Shown here: positions 1 to 13,588 of the stretch, piece by piece | Position numbering within the stretch: the stretch's first letter is position 1 | Layout of the letters: every line of letters begins with the position of its first letter | DNA from: Amphirosellinia nigrospora | Lineage: Eukaryota > Ascomycota > Sordariomycetes > Xylariales > Xylariaceae | Assembly: GCA_004123355.1 (NCBI GenBank) | Contig: SCHM01000001.1 | Location: forward strand, 7,636,193 to 7,700,192 | Direction of reading: 5' to 3' | Length of the DNA: 64,000 nucleotides | Notes under the pieces: model-generated | What the model saw: the letters and a program-made list of their open reading frames with translations, nothing else | Databases searched by the model: none | Told to the model about the DNA's origin: nothing | Translations under genes and position numbers: made by a program

Positions 1-2215
1 ATAACTTTATAGTTTAAATTTATTATTGTATTTATAATCGAAGCTTATATAAAAAATATAATAAACCTAAACTTTAAAATCGAAAGTAAATTATATATAC
101 TAAAATTCAAACAAATATAAAAAGTTATATAAAATATTCTAGCTAACAAATTATATAGTATAATTAGCGGTTTTAATAGTATTATTATTTTTCGTACAAT
201 ATTTTAAAAAATTATAAAAATATTTAACTTATTTTTAATATTTATTATTTTATGCTTAAATTTTAAATCGTTATATAACTGTTTAGTTAAACTAGGGATA
301 ACTTAAAAAAAAAATTAATAATAAATATTATATTTTCTAAAAATTATACGAAAAAAAAAAATCTTTAAAGTATAATAAATTAATAGTAAAATAACCTAGC
401 TAATATATTTATTAAGTATACGTTAAACTAAATATTAAAACTTTAGTTTTTTAAAATAAGCTATTTATATAAATCGAAATATTTATTAAAAAACCGTAAA
501 AAGTACGCTTATATAATAAATAGTAGTTAAATATATATAAAAGCGATATATTATATATAAATATTTAAAAAAGTAAATATTATATACAAATAATAAAAAA
601 GTTAAAAAATTATAGCAAAAATAATACCTAAAATTTATACTCTAAAAAAATATATACAACTAATCCTTTATTTTTTTTCTTTTTTTTTTTTAAACTTAAA
701 CTATATATAATAAAAATAATAAGTATTATATAATCGTTATATATAAGCGCTGTAAACGCTGCTCTAAAAACTTAGCATTATATAATATTAATTAAATAAA
801 ATACTTTAATAATTAATATAACCGTTATACGGATTATCCTAGTATAAAATAATAATTTAGCTACGATTTTAGATAAAAATCGTACGGAAGTATTTTTTTT
901 AACGTATAAATTTTGCTTATATATTGGCGAAAATAATAGTTAATAATATTTAAAAAATAATATCGTACGAAAAAGCTAAAACAATTATATTTTTTTCGTT
1001 TTATTATACGATAATATAAATTAGCTAAAATATATATTAAAAATTATTTATACAAACAAATAAATAAAAATATACGTACGTTTATATATAATGCTAATAT
1101 AAAAGCTTTATAGGCTAACTTTTAGTAAAAAAGCTATAAACTTTAATAGCGCTATTATTTTTTAAACGTACAAAGTTTTTAAAACTATATAATACTGCTA
1201 AAGGCAAGAGGCGTAAGGCGTAGGCAAAGGACCTTAATAGGGTTAGTAGGTCTAGCGGCGGCTATTATTAATAACAATAGTAATTTTGCTTTAATTATTT
1301 ATTAGTATAATATTTAAAAGAATTTAAAAAACTTTACATACAATAATAATAATAGCAATAATAGCAATAATATTACTGCTAATATTATTAATATTATTAG
1401 TACTATTGTTAATATTACTACTAATATTACGTTTATTATATAACGATTGTTAGACTTAATATTATATAAGTTTATAAAATTAGTTAAAGTATATATACAA
1501 AGTATATATATGTACGTATATATATATATATATATATAAGTATAAGTATACGCGCGTAAAAAAAAAAAAAAAAAAAAAAAAACAAAAAAGCAGTATAAAA
1601 ATAACTTAACTTATATATAATAGCAGTAAATATAAGGCAATATATTATTTAATTTTTTAAAATATTTAAACAAATTAAATAAAAGAATTATATATAATAG
1701 TTATATATAAATTAGCTTTTTTATTTATACTTGCTAACTTTTTTTTTTATATACGGTTATATAAATACCGGGCATTTTAAAAAAATAGTAATTTAATATA
1801 TTATTAGGCGCTTTTTTATTTATATATTTGCTATATAATATATTAATATTTTTTTTACGTTTAGATTTCTTATATTAAAAAAATAATCGTATAAAAATAC
1901 GCTATAGCTAAAAAAAAAAAAGCTAATATTATAATTATAATATTATTTACGTACAGAGTTAATATATCAGTATTAATTACGTATAATAGCTAATTATTAA
2001 CTATAATATTAATTATTTATATAATAAAATCGGGCTAATATATCCGCCTAATTCGGTTATATAATATACTACAGTAAAATTCTTTTCGTAAAAAAATTCT
2101 CCGCATAAAAGCCTAGCTTTTATACGAATAGTTAAAAAAAATAGATCGATATATATAAGTATTTATTTTACTTATTATTATATATAATATCGTACCCTTT
2201 AGCTACCTAATATAT
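1..2215 (-). repeat. RIP-degraded repeat unit, copy A (cut by window edge)
   Basis: Extremely AT-rich sequence with no coding signal. It aligns along its whole length with 2841-5047 (direct) and 56,595-58,804 (reverse complement). Order from high to low coordinate: 290-bp end repeat (1927-2213), AT-rich spacer with a poly-A tract near 1557 and an AT dinucleotide run near 1515, a trinucleotide-like AAT/AGC stretch near 1341-1440, then more than 1.1 kb of unrecognised sequence. Copy A keeps some original GC (1195-1262) that is lost in copy B. It begins before the window. The family is uncertain; an LTR-type or other retro-related origin is possible but not shown. Confidence 0.8.
1927..2213 (-). 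repeat. 290-bp repeat, copy 1 (minus orientation)
   Basis: Reverse-complement match to the best preserved copy at 9438-9723, sharing the AGCTACCTAA end, the TTTTATACGAATAGTT block and the GAGTTAATATAT block. Ends resemble TGTTA...TAACA, as in an LTR, with RIP-type transitions. Confidence 0.8.
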
Positions 2216-4395
2216 ATTATAACTTTTATATAGTTTAGCCGAATTTAAGCTATATTAATTTAAAATATATTATTAATATTATTAAAAAAACTTAAAATAT
2301 AAATATTTATATATAATTTATATTTATTAATTATATATAATAATTTAAATATTTTAAAATAATTAAAATATAAATAAATAATATATTAAGTTTTATTACG
2401 TTAAATTTTTCGTTATATAAAAAAAAAAAATTTAAATAAATAAATTTTATATAAAATTAAAAAAGATTTTATTTTTTAAATATTTATTTAAGTTTAATAA
2501 TAAAAAGATTTTTTTATATAAATAAAATATTATAATAATTTAAAAAAATTAAACTAAAAATTTAGCTAAAATTAACTTTTATATAAAAAAATTCGTTTAA
2601 GCTTATATTTTTAATAAGCTAAAAAAATATATATTAATAATATATATTAACCTAAAGCTATATATAATTTTATTATTATAGCTTAAATTATTAAGCTATA
2701 ATCGTATAATATTAAAATATTAAACAAACAAATTAAATAATAAAAAATAACCTATTAAAAAAGCTTATATTTATTTTTTTCGATTTTTATTATATAAAGC
2801 TTTTTATTTATAAACGGATTATTTATAAATAATATAAATATAATTTTATAATTTAAATTTATTATTATATTTATAGTTAAAGTTCGTATAAAAAATATAG
2901 CAAACTTAAACTTTAAAATTAAAAATAATATATATATATTAAAATTCAAACAAATATAAAAAATTACGCGAAATATTTTAGCTAAAAATTATATAATATA
3001 ATTAGTAATTTTAATAATATTATTACTTTTTATATAATATTTTAAAAAGTTATAAAAATATTTAATTTATTTTTAATATTAGCTATTTTATATTTAAATT
3101 TTAAATTATTATATAATTGTTTAGTTAAACTAAAAATAATTTAAAAAAAAAAAATTAATAATAAATATTATATTTTTTAAAAATCGTATAAAAAAAAAAA
3201 AATCTTTAAAATAATAAATTAATAATAAAAATAACTTAATTAATATATTTATTAAACATACGTTAAACTAAACATTAAAAACTTTAGTTTTTATAAATAA
3301 GCTGCTTATATAAATCGAAATATTTATTAAAAAACTATAAAAAATATATTTATACGATAAATAGCGGCTAAATATATATAAAAACGATATATTACGTATA
3401 AATATTTAAAAAAGCAAATATTATATATAAATAATAAAAAATTAAAAAATTATAATAAAAAAACAACTAAAATTTATACTTTAAAAATAATATATATAAT
3501 TAATCTTTTATTCTTCCCTTTTTTTTTCTTTAAACTTAAACTATATATAATAAAAATAATAAACACTATACAATTATTATATATAAACGCTATAAGCGCT
3601 ACTTTAAAAACTTAGCACTATATAATATTAGTTAAACAGAATATTTTAATAATTAATATAATTACTGCGTAAATTATTTTAGTATAAAATAATAATTTAA
3701 CTATAATTTTAAACGAAAATTATATAAAAATATTTTTTTTAACGTATAAATTTCGTTTATATATTAATAAAAATAATAATTAATAATATTTAAAAATAAT
3801 ATTATATAAAAAAGCAAAAACAATTATATTTTTTTTGTTTTATTATATAATAAAATAAATTAATTAAAATATATATTAAAAATTATTCGTACAAAATAAA
3901 TAAATAAAAATATATATATATATTTATATATAACGTTAATATAAAAGCTTTATAAGTTTAATTTTTAATAAAAAAGCTATAAATTTTAGTAGCGCTACTA
4001 TTTTTTTAAACGTATAAAGTTTTAAAACTATATAATACTACTAAAAATAAAAACATAAAATATAGGTAAAAAACCCGATAAAATTAATAGGTTTAATAGT
4101 AGTTATTATTAATAACAATAGCAATTTTACTTTAATTATTTATTAATATAATATTTAAAAAAATTTAAAAAGTTTTATATACAATAATAATAATAACAAT
4201 AATAATAATAATATTGCTACTAATATTATTAATACTATTAATATTATTGCTAATATTATTACTAATATTATGTTTATTATATAACAATTATTAAATTTAA
4301 TATTATATAAATTTATAAAATTAGTTAGAGTATATATACGAAATATATATATATACGTATATATATATATATATATATAAATATAAATATACGCG

Positions 4396-4431
<36 letters not shown>

Positions 4432-5047
4432 ATATAAAAATAACCTAATTTATATACAATAGTAGCAAATATAAAAGCAATATATTATTTAATTTTTTAA
4501 GATATTTAAACAAATTAAATAAAAAAATTATATATAATAGTTATGTATAGGTTAACTTTTTTATTTATATTTATTAACTTTTTTTTTACGTATAGTTATA
4601 TAAACATTAAATATTTTAAAAAAATAGCAATTTAATATATTATCGGGCGTTTTTGTATTTATATATTTATTATACGATATATTTAATATTTTTTTTTACG
4701 TTAGATTTTTTATATTAAAAAAATAATTATATAAAATATATTATAACTAAAAAAAAAAAACTAATATTATAATTATAATATTATTTACGTATAAAATTAA
4801 TATATTAGTATTAACTATATATAATAATTAATTATTAATTATAGTATTAGCTATTTATATAATAAAATTAAGCTAATATATCCGCCCGATTCGGTTATAT
4901 AATATTATAGCAAATTTTTTTCGTATAAAAAAATTCTCTGTATAAAAGCTTAGCTTTTATACAAATAGTTAAAAAAATAAATTAATATATACTAATATTT
5001 ATTTTATTTATTATTATATATAATATTATCCCTTTAGCTACCTAACA
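2216..5047 (-). repeat. RIP-degraded 2.83-kb repeat unit, copy B (tandem with A)
   Basis: A head-to-tail second copy of the unit starting directly after copy A ends. 2841-5047 matches 1-2215, and all of 2216-5047 matches 56,595-59,420 in reverse complement, so this is the only complete left-hand copy. Differences from copy A are nearly all G-to-A and C-to-T. It ends at 5047 in the 290-bp repeat (4765-5047). Length about 2.83 kb, heavily mutated, no readable protein. Confidence 0.8.
4765..5047 (-). repeat. 290-bp repeat, copy 2 (minus orientation)
   Basis: Same repeat as 9438-9723 in reverse complement, ending in CTACCTAACA, the complement of TGTTAGGTGG. Confidence 0.8.
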
Positions 5048-7056
5048 ATAAAAATATTTAATTTATTATATATTTCGATAAAACTTATTTAATATAACTT
5101 TATTTATATAAAATTAGTTATATTATACTATTTACTAGCTAAAATATTATAAAATAACGTTATGTTTTTTTTTTAGCTTTTTATATTATAAAGTTTTTTA
5201 TTTTTATAATAAAACGTCGGCTAATATATTATTTTTTTTAAAATAATATAATATTAAAAAATTATATTCCGAAAAAAAGTTAATTTATTTAGCTTATTTT
5301 AAATTAAAATATTATTTTTCGCTAAAAAACTTTAATATTTAATTATTAATAAATATTAAAAAAGTTTATTACGGCCGTTAATTAGCTTAAATTTTTATTT
5401 TTTAAAATATAGCGTAATTATTAGTAATTTTTTATTATAAATATTATAGTTTAATTTAATATTATAGAATATTTTCGAAAAATATATTATAAAATATTAA
5501 GTTTTATTATATAATTATAATAATATATTAAAGCTAACGCTATTAAAAAAATCAGTTTTAACTTTTATTAATAAATTATAATTAAAATATTTTAATAAAA
5601 AAAGCGTACTAAAGCTTTTTTAAAAATAAAATAACTTTTTATATTTTTTAGTTTATATAAAAAGTACGCTTTTTTATATTAATTAGTTTAAAAACGTAAT
5701 AATATAACTTTAAATATCGATAAAATTATAATAAAAATTATAAAATTTTAAAAAAATTATATACTTTTAACCGACGTAAAAGTTTTTTATTTTAATATAG
5801 CGTTAATTTTAACAAAGTTTATTCGAATTTTTTTAATATTAATAATATAACTTAAAAATTTAGTTTTAATAATATAAAATTTAAACTTTTTTAAATTAAT
5901 TTATAATTTAGCCTAAATTAATTATTTTAATATATAATATATATAAATAATATATTTTTTTATTATTTTTAAATAAATAATAATATTATTAGCGTAAATA
6001 CTATAAAAATCGTTTAAAAATTAAATAATATATTATTAATATATTGCTAAAACGTTAAAATCTATTAGTAAAACTAAACAATAAAACTAGTAATTAATAT
6101 ATATTATATTTTATATAAACGTTATATAATTTTTGCCGAATAATATACGGATATAATTAAATATTATTATATATTAAATTAAATAAAAATTTTTGTTTTA
6201 ATAATATGAGCTAAAGTTTTTTTAATAAAAAAAAACAATATTAGTTTTTTTTTATAATTTATTTAGCTTATAATAATTTACATAAAAATAAAGCTTATTA
6301 TTTGCTTTTTTTATAAATAAAATAAATATACTATATAAAATATTATTAAGCTCGATAAAGCTTTTATATAAGTTTTCGACTAAAAATTCTTATATAGCTT
6401 TTAACTTGTTTAGTAATATTTTATAAAAAGTTTATAATTTAGATCGGCTTTAAATTTATTTTTAAAAAACTTTATTTTATAGTTTATTTACGGGCAGTAT
6501 AATAATAATATATTAAAGTTTATTCGGTTAAAAACGCGTATTAAGTTTTAATATTTTTTAAATATTTTTTTTTACACTTTTTATTTTTAATTTTTTATTT
6601 TTTTTCTAAAAAGTTATTTTTATTTTTTTTAATCTTTTGATTATTTTATTAACTTTATTAATATTAATAATATAAACGTTTTTTACCCGGTTTTTTTTAT
6701 TATTATATTAAAAATAATTATATTTAAATTAAATATTTTAATTATTAGTCTTTTTTTATACTAGCTAATATTATTTTATTTTATATAGTAAAACTTTTTT
6801 TATTAAACTTTTAAATAAAAATTAAAATTATATTTTTATAAAAAAGCGTAGCTTACGTTTTTTAAAAACAAGTTTTAGTAAAAGCTAGTTAAATATTGCT
6901 TGTTTTATTTTATCGAAGTTTTTTTATACTAGATTACTACGCTTTAAAATAAATATTTTTAATTTTATATTATTTAAATATTATTTTATTTTTTTTTATT
7001 ATTATTAACGCCGCGTTTTTTTAATCTTAAAGTTATAGTTTTATTAATTAACGTTA
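5048..7056 (-). mobile_element. Fossil Ty3/gypsy-like retroelement segment
   Basis: AT-rich, RIP-ruined block between two copies of the 290-bp repeat. On the minus strand around 5.93-6.08 kb the conceptual reading resembles the reverse-transcriptase stretch that runs from the FQ-x-YIN region to the Y-x-DDI active site of Ty3/gypsy elements. No intact frame remains. Boundaries are set only by the neighbouring repeats, so the element may be longer. Broken beyond counting; old. Confidence 0.45.
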
Positions 7057-7354
7057 TATTATAATTGCAATATTATTTATATACGGAGTTAATACGTTAG
7101 TATTAACTACGTACGATAGCTAATTATTAATTGTATTATTAATTGTAATATTAGCTATTTATATAATAAAGTTAAGCTAATATGCCCGCCCGATTTAGTT
7201 GTACGGTATATTATAGCAGAATTTTTTTATATAAAAAAATTCTTTATATAAAAGCCTAGCTTTTATATAAATAATTAAAAAAATAAATTAATATATACTA
7301 ATATTTATTTTATTTATTATTATATATAATATTATACTTTTTAGCTATTTAATA
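7057..7354 (-). repeat. 290-bp repeat, copy 3 (minus orientation)
   Basis: Reverse-complement match to 9438-9723, retaining GCCCGCCCGATTTAGTTG and the GGAGTTAATACG block. It lies at the same junction with the following 2-kb unit as copy 7 on the right flank. Confidence 0.8.
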
Positions 7355-9437
7355 CTAATTAGTATTTTTAGCTAAAAAATATAAATTAGTAAAAATAAAA
7401 ATAAAATTTAAACTTAGTTATATAAGCCGCGTTTTTTATATTATATTTTAGTTTTTTTAATATTATATTAATAAAAAAAAAAATTAATTATTTTAACGTT
7501 TTTAATATTATATTTTCGTACGGAAATTTAATTAATAGCGTATAATTATATTATTTTTTAATTATTATTATACGAACTACGTAAAAATTTATAATATAAT
7601 TTAATAATTTTTTTGTCCGTAATATTTTCGAATATAATAAAAAATAATAATTAATCGTATAATAGCTAATATAATTAAATATATAAAAACGTTATATTTT
7701 TAAAAAAACAGCTAGAACAATTTTTTATTTTTTTAGCTAATATTTTATATAATAATATAGCTAAAAAAATCGCTTAAAAAACTAATATACTTTTAAGTTT
7801 CGTATAAAAAATTATTAATTTTATATATATAAAAATATTTTATAAAACTTTAAAATAATTATTATAAAATAAATTAACGTATAAATAGCATATTTATATA
7901 TAAAATATAATTATATTTCGTATAATTTAAAAAACTTTTAAAAATATTAACAAAAAACTTTAAAATAATAAAACTTAAAATATTTAATAGGATTAATATT
8001 TAAATTATTAAAAAAATTATAATATTTTTCGTATAAAAAGCGTTTTAAATTAAAAATTTATAAAATAATTAAAAAAAAACTATTATATAATTTATAAAAA
8101 TAAATATATTTTATATATAAATTTTAAATTTTATATAATTATTTCGGATAATATTTATATTTTTTATATTAAATTAATAACTTTAAAGTTAGTAAAGTTT
8201 TTTTATATAATAAGCAATTTTATAATTTTTTTTTTTTAAATAAAAAAAAATAAAAAAAAAAATAAAAAATAAATAAAAAAATAATTATAAATAACCTACG
8301 TATATAATTAAAAGCTAGCTTTTTAACTTTAAATAATAAAATATTATTAAAAATAAAATATTAAAAATAAAGTTCTAAGAACTTTTTATAACTATTAAAT
8401 ATTATTTATTATTTATTTTAGTTAATAATTTATTTTATATAAATAAAAATATTTATATTTTAAACGTATAATAAAATATTAAAAGTTTTTTAAATTTTTT
8501 TTTAAATTAAAAATTATTTATTTATATAATATTAAATATAAAGTATTTTTATTTAAATTTAAATTTTTTTATATATAATATTTAAAACGGAGCTATTTTA
8601 TTTACGAAGTATTAAATTTTTTTAAAAACTTAATAAAAAAAAAAAACTATTTTAAAAAACTATATAATTTATTTTATAATAAAATATAATAGTTCGTTAA
8701 TTATTATAAGTTCGAAATTATAAAAGATTAGTTTTATATTATATTTTTTATAATATTAACTAATTATATAAAAAATTATTATATATATTATATTAGTTTT
8801 AATTATATATAAAAAAAACGTATAATATTATAAACTTATATTTTAATATAATTATAAATTATAATTAATATTAAACCGATTAAACTAATATATTTTTTAT
8901 AAATATATAAATAAAAAAAAAACTTATTTTTATATAAAATATTAAAAGTTATAATTAATAAGCTATTTAAAGCTTAAAAAATATTTAAAGCAAAATATTT
9001 AAAAAAAATTTATTTAAATATAATTATTATATACGTATATAAAAATATCCTAGAATTCGAAATAGTATTTATTTTTTAAAAGCTTATATACGAAAATTTT
9101 TTTTAAACTTTTATTTATATTTTTAAGTTAAAAAAAACCTAATAATTTAATATTTTGTAAAAAATAAAAGATTTTTATTATATAAATTAATAGTATAATT
9201 AAATTAATTATTATTTTATATAATATAAAAATATTATAAATTTTAAAAATTTTTAAAAATAATATACTAGTTAAAATTATACGAATATTTATTTTTTAAA
9301 GAATTTATATATAAATAAAAAATGCTTTATTTATTAAAAAAAAAATATTAATTAACTAATTATATTTTTTAAAAAAAGTTTTATATAAAAAATTAATATT
9401 TTAATATATACGAAATAATATTCGAAAATAAACTAAT
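7355..9437. repeat. RIP-degraded 2.1-kb unit, left copy
   Basis: Matches 61,822-63,863 in the same orientation along its length, for example the ATCCTAGAATTCGAAAT landmark near 9050 and again near 63,475. Flanked on the left by 290-bp repeat copy 3 (minus) and on the right by copy 4 (plus), so the repeats are inverted around it. The homology with the right copy stops where copy 4 begins. No protein recognised; the element class is unknown. Confidence 0.7.
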
Positions 9438-9723
9438 TGTTAGGTGGCTAAAGGGTACAATATCGTACGTAACAATAGGTAAAATAAATACTAGTATATA
9501 TCGATCTATTTTTTCTAACTATTCGTACGAAAGCTAGGCTTTCGTACAGAAAATTCTTTTATACGAAAAAATTTTACCGCAGCATACTATATAACTAAAT
9601 CGGGCAACATACTAGCTTAACTTTATCGTACGAACAACTAATACTACAATTAATAATTAGCTATCGTACGTAATTAATACTAATATATTAACTCTATACG
9701 TAAATAATACTACAATTATAACA
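9438..9723 (+). repeat. 290-bp repeat, copy 4 (best preserved)
   Basis: Begins TGTTAGGTGGCTAAAGGGTA and ends ACTACAATTATAACA, so both ends are TGTTA/TAACA inverted, as in many LTRs. This copy keeps the most C and G of the seven and is the reference for the family. No clear target-site duplication flanks it. Confidence 0.75.
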
Positions 9724-11349
9724 TTTTCGTTAATTTATTTTGTTTTTTTATAATAAATAGTTATTTAATATTTATCTTATTAAAGTTTATTACGTTTAAA
9801 TATAGCGTTTTTGTTTTTTATTTTTATATAAAGTATTTTTTTTAAATAAATAATTAGTTCTATTAGCTACCGAAAAAATATTAATTAATATTATTTTATA
9901 AGCAAATATTTTTTACCGGTTTTAAGTTAATAAAAAAATTATTAATATTAAAAATATTCGATTAATTATTTAGTTTATTATTAAAAAATTTTTATTTTTA
10001 ATGCTTTTATAATATTATAGGTTTATTAAGTTTTCTATTAAAAATTAAAATAATTTTATTTATTTTTCGAAATTATTAGTTAATAGCTTTAAATATATAT
10101 TAACTAGCACAAATTATATTTTATTGTTTATTTATGTTTTTAATTTTAATATTTTATTAAAATTATTTAAGTTAAAATTTCTAGCGAGTTTTATAAAATC
10201 GGCTAAAAAACGTTAAATAGTCGATTTTATTAGAAATAATTATTTATTTTTTTTAAAGCTTAGGCTATTTATTAATATTATTATATATATTTTTTAATAT
10301 ATTAAAAAAGTTTTCGACTATTTTTTATAACTAATTCGTATTATTTTCTAAGTTAATATATATTTAATTAAATATAATTAACTATTAGTTTAGCTAATTT
10401 TTAAGCTTAAAAATAATATATAAAATATAATTATAATTAGTTATATATTTTTTTTTTTAATTTAAAGCTTAAGTTTATAATTTGCTTTTTATAATTTAAA
10501 CTTTATTTATTATTTTATTAAGTTTTTATTTTTGCTGTCGAATTTATTAAAATTATCGATTTTGTTTTTATATATATTTAATATAATAGTTTATTTTTAA
10601 AGCATAGTTATTTTTCCCGAAGCTTTAATAAAATTTTAAAAAAACGCTACTATTTAGTTTACCCGAGTTTTTATTTTATTTTAATATTATATTATTTAAT
10701 ACTTAAAGTTTATAATATTAAATTCAATAGTATTAAAAAAATTAGTTAGCTATATTTTTGCGTTTAAGCTTACGTTTAATATATTAAAAAACGGTTAGAA
10801 GTTATTATTTATATTTTTTTCGAATAATATTTCGAAAAAACTTAAATAATTATTTATAAAAATATTTCAATACTTATTAGCAATAAAATATTTAGGTTCT
10901 TTATAATAAATAATAAAGTTAAAGTTTTTATTTTAATAAAGTTTATAAAAATATTATATATTGTAAATAAATAAATAAATAATCGGCGATTTAGTTAATA
11001 TAATTAATATAGCATAATAGTTAGTAATTTATAAAAAGGTTTTTACTTTGTTTGATTTTTTTTATTTTTTTAAAAAAAATTATTATTAATAACATAGTAA
11101 GTTTTATGTTAAGTTATAGTTTAATAGGCTAATATTTTAATAACTATTGTTTTTTTTTTTTAGGTAGTTTTATAGTTTTAGTGTTTTTTTTAAATAATTT
11201 TTTATATTTTATAATGCTTAGTACTAGTAGTTTTATAATTTAGCGGTTTATTATATTTTTTTATATATTTTATAACTAATATTTTAATATTAGTAGTTTT
11301 ATAGTAAGTTTATATTTTTAATATTTATAAGTTTATAATGCTTTTGTTA
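9724..11349. other. AT-rich RIP-degraded DNA
   Basis: No coding signal. Composition is as in the other repeat blocks, becoming gradually less extreme toward the island edge near 11,350. Probably remains of one or more mobile elements; I cannot name them. Confidence 0.5.
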
Positions 11350-12513
11350 AAGGTCGTGTAAAATGGAATTTTTAAATAATAAAGCGCAATAAACTATTAG
11401 GACCTCTGGTAGGAGGTAGGTATGACTTTTGTTATTGCGCGAGGGATCTATTGGCTAATGATGACTAGTCTCTATCTATATATATATACGCTTTTTGTAT
11501 TATAGGCTTTACCGACTATTTATATTGTGACATTACCTATTGGTACGGCTGATGACTAAATATTGAAGGTAAAATCAGTTTTCTAGGCGAATGCCCTGGG
11601 TGTGGGACACGACCTACCATAGGGGTATGCATGCTGTCATACGCTCCCTTCGCGTCGGGTTGGGTTCGGTCCAGGTGTACCTCACGTGGTTACAAGGATT
11701 GACTTTAATGAGATTCCCTTTTTGGCTATTGGTGTACAAATTACCTTGCATCTACCTTTAACTGGATTAATATATACTGAGGAACACTTTTTTGCTTTAT
11801 ATGTTTATAAAAGTGTCACATTAAATGCGTCTGCACATAACGTGCTGGGAGATATTAGCGTTCACATACCTTTGTCTGCCAACCTACCTAGGTAGGTACT
11901 TAGTATATTTACCGACATTTTTATACATTATATTTCAAACGTCACATCCAATCAAGGGATTACCTGTATGATGATCAGTCCATTCTAATCATTTCGAATT
12001 GCCTTCCAGCCCTACCTTTGTTTTCCTAGTAACGCACCTATACTCCACTGCGATTATTAAATAGATTAAAAAGCTGAGCCTCGTTCATATACATGATACA
12101 GTATGCTTCGTATACAAACTCCGAGCGAACGCGAATTCGGCCCTTGTCATACCCTTGTTTGCCGATTTGGGCTCTGAATTTGGGGGACTGAGCAGGCGTA
12201 CCGCGGGGGATTAGGCCCCCATGTTGCTTTCAAGGTGGTCGCCGTGTGAGTTGTCAGAATCCAGGTCATTGGACCAAGAACGACGACATAATGTAGTAAA
12301 CGTTGTATGGCCGATGCCATAGGCAAGGGGTAAGCCAAAAGAGACCTGCACGGAACCGAAACACCTTACAAGAATTATGAGTTATCATCGTGTGACCCAC
12401 CCGCTTAGCTGCTTAAATAGGACACCAAGAGGCAAGCTGTAAATATCTTAAGACCTCATCATTTTGTAGCATCTTGTCATTTAAATAAGCAGCCCTAAGA
12501 AACTCTACTCGCT
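11350..12513. other. Island edge, no gene seen
   Basis: GC content jumps here to that of the gene island. It holds a 9-bp inverted repeat (GCGCAATAA at 11,384-11,392, TTATTGCGC at 11,432-11,440) and a 16-bp perfect palindrome ACCTACCTAGGTAGGT at 11,882-11,897. Short open frames here show no family resemblance. Confidence 0.5.
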
Positions 12514-13588
12514 ATGCAGCTAAAGACTATCGCGTTGGTACCCGCCATCATCGCCATTACCGGCGCTATTGAAACCCACGGCGGTTATCAATTTGAGGCT
12601 CGTCTCGCCGCCGATGCCTCCCCGAGACTCGAGATTTAAAAGATCCATATGAGACAGCGGCCGCCAAGCAAGCATATGCTCGTCTCCAGGATCAGATCAA
12701 GGCCACAGGCATTTCCAACCATTGCTTGACAGGACCAGAAGGCACGGAGCCGGCAGCTATCTACGCACTCAAAGACTGCATCGCCACAGATAACAAGCGC
12801 AACTTTTTCACCCTCCTTGCTGAGGATATCGAGGAGTCGAATGCATTCTGGCAGAAAGTGATTCAAGAGTCGACCTCTGATAGATCCCAATGGGTGGCTG
12901 CTAGAGCTGTGAGCAAATATCCCTAACATTTCAAGAGAGCTTCAACCCTTAGTTGCTCTCAGCTTTTCTTTTTGACTGGTCGCTGACTTTGAAATCTAGT
13001 ACGCTAAAGGCTACTTCAACGGGAGCCTCACGGCGACCCAATTTGCCGCGTGGACGCTATCTGCGAACGCCGATTTGGCTAACAACCACGCGAACCAGAG
13101 CATTATTACAAGGAGACGGTGGTAGAGGCTACGGGAGCGCAGTCGTCGCAGATTTTCGAGGGCTGGGGAGGTGTGTTATCCAAGTTTGGGATGAAGCGTA
13201 CCAACTTTACCGTGCCTGCATTCGCAACCCCAAGTATGGAACCGTCGACACCCCGGAGAACTGGAACATTGGGCCCAATTTTCTCCTACCGTTGCAACGT
13301 GTCGGCGCGAAGGTGCTGGTAGAGGGAGGCCAGACTTTCGGGGTGCTTCATATCGCCGTGCGCGACTTCAATGCCAGCGAGGGTAGCACTGGTCAATCCG
13401 GTATCGAGATTTATTCGGCAGTGTGGTACCCGCCATGGGATCAGGCTGGCGAAGCTGACAAGGCAGAGTTTGTGAATAATTACCTTGCGGATGAGGCGCA
13501 TCATATGGTTGTTGAGGTTATAAATCTGACTTTACAGGCGCATGAGGACTGCAAGTCTGGATTGTGTGTTCTTCCATCCAGTGCTTAA
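12514..13588 (+). CDS. Secreted protein of unknown family, frame-disrupted
   Basis: The ATG at 12,514 opens a signal peptide (MQLKTIALVPAIIAITGAIE) followed by a polar mature region. A 91-bp intron fits well at 12,909-12,999 (GTGAGC...TCTAG, CTGAC branch site). The mature part is rich in Asn, Gln and Glu with helical stretches, and ends with a Cys pair (CKSGLC) and VLPSSA. I do not recognise the family and no enzyme motif stands out. About 300 residues in all. The reading needs one extra base at each of three places (near 12,638 before DPYETAAAK, near 13,097 before EHYYKET, near 13,231 before KYGTVDTPENW); two are at short C runs. This is either a pseudogene or consensus deletions. First gene inside the island next to RIP DNA, a typical site for secreted accessory proteins. 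Confidence 0.6.

Noticed and set aside
2755-2949. Minus-strand frame rich in Ile/Asn/Lys
   Set aside because: Composition artefact of AT-rich repeat DNA; not conserved in the other copies.
7057-9723. DNA transposon with 290-bp terminal inverted repeats
   Set aside because: Other copies of the same repeat occur singly or in direct orientation, and the right-flank copy of the 2-kb unit lacks the second repeat, so the inverted pair may be accidental.
11686-11895. 69-codon plus-strand frame at the island edge
   Set aside because: Opens at a non-ATG codon, shows no family signal and ends in the palindrome.
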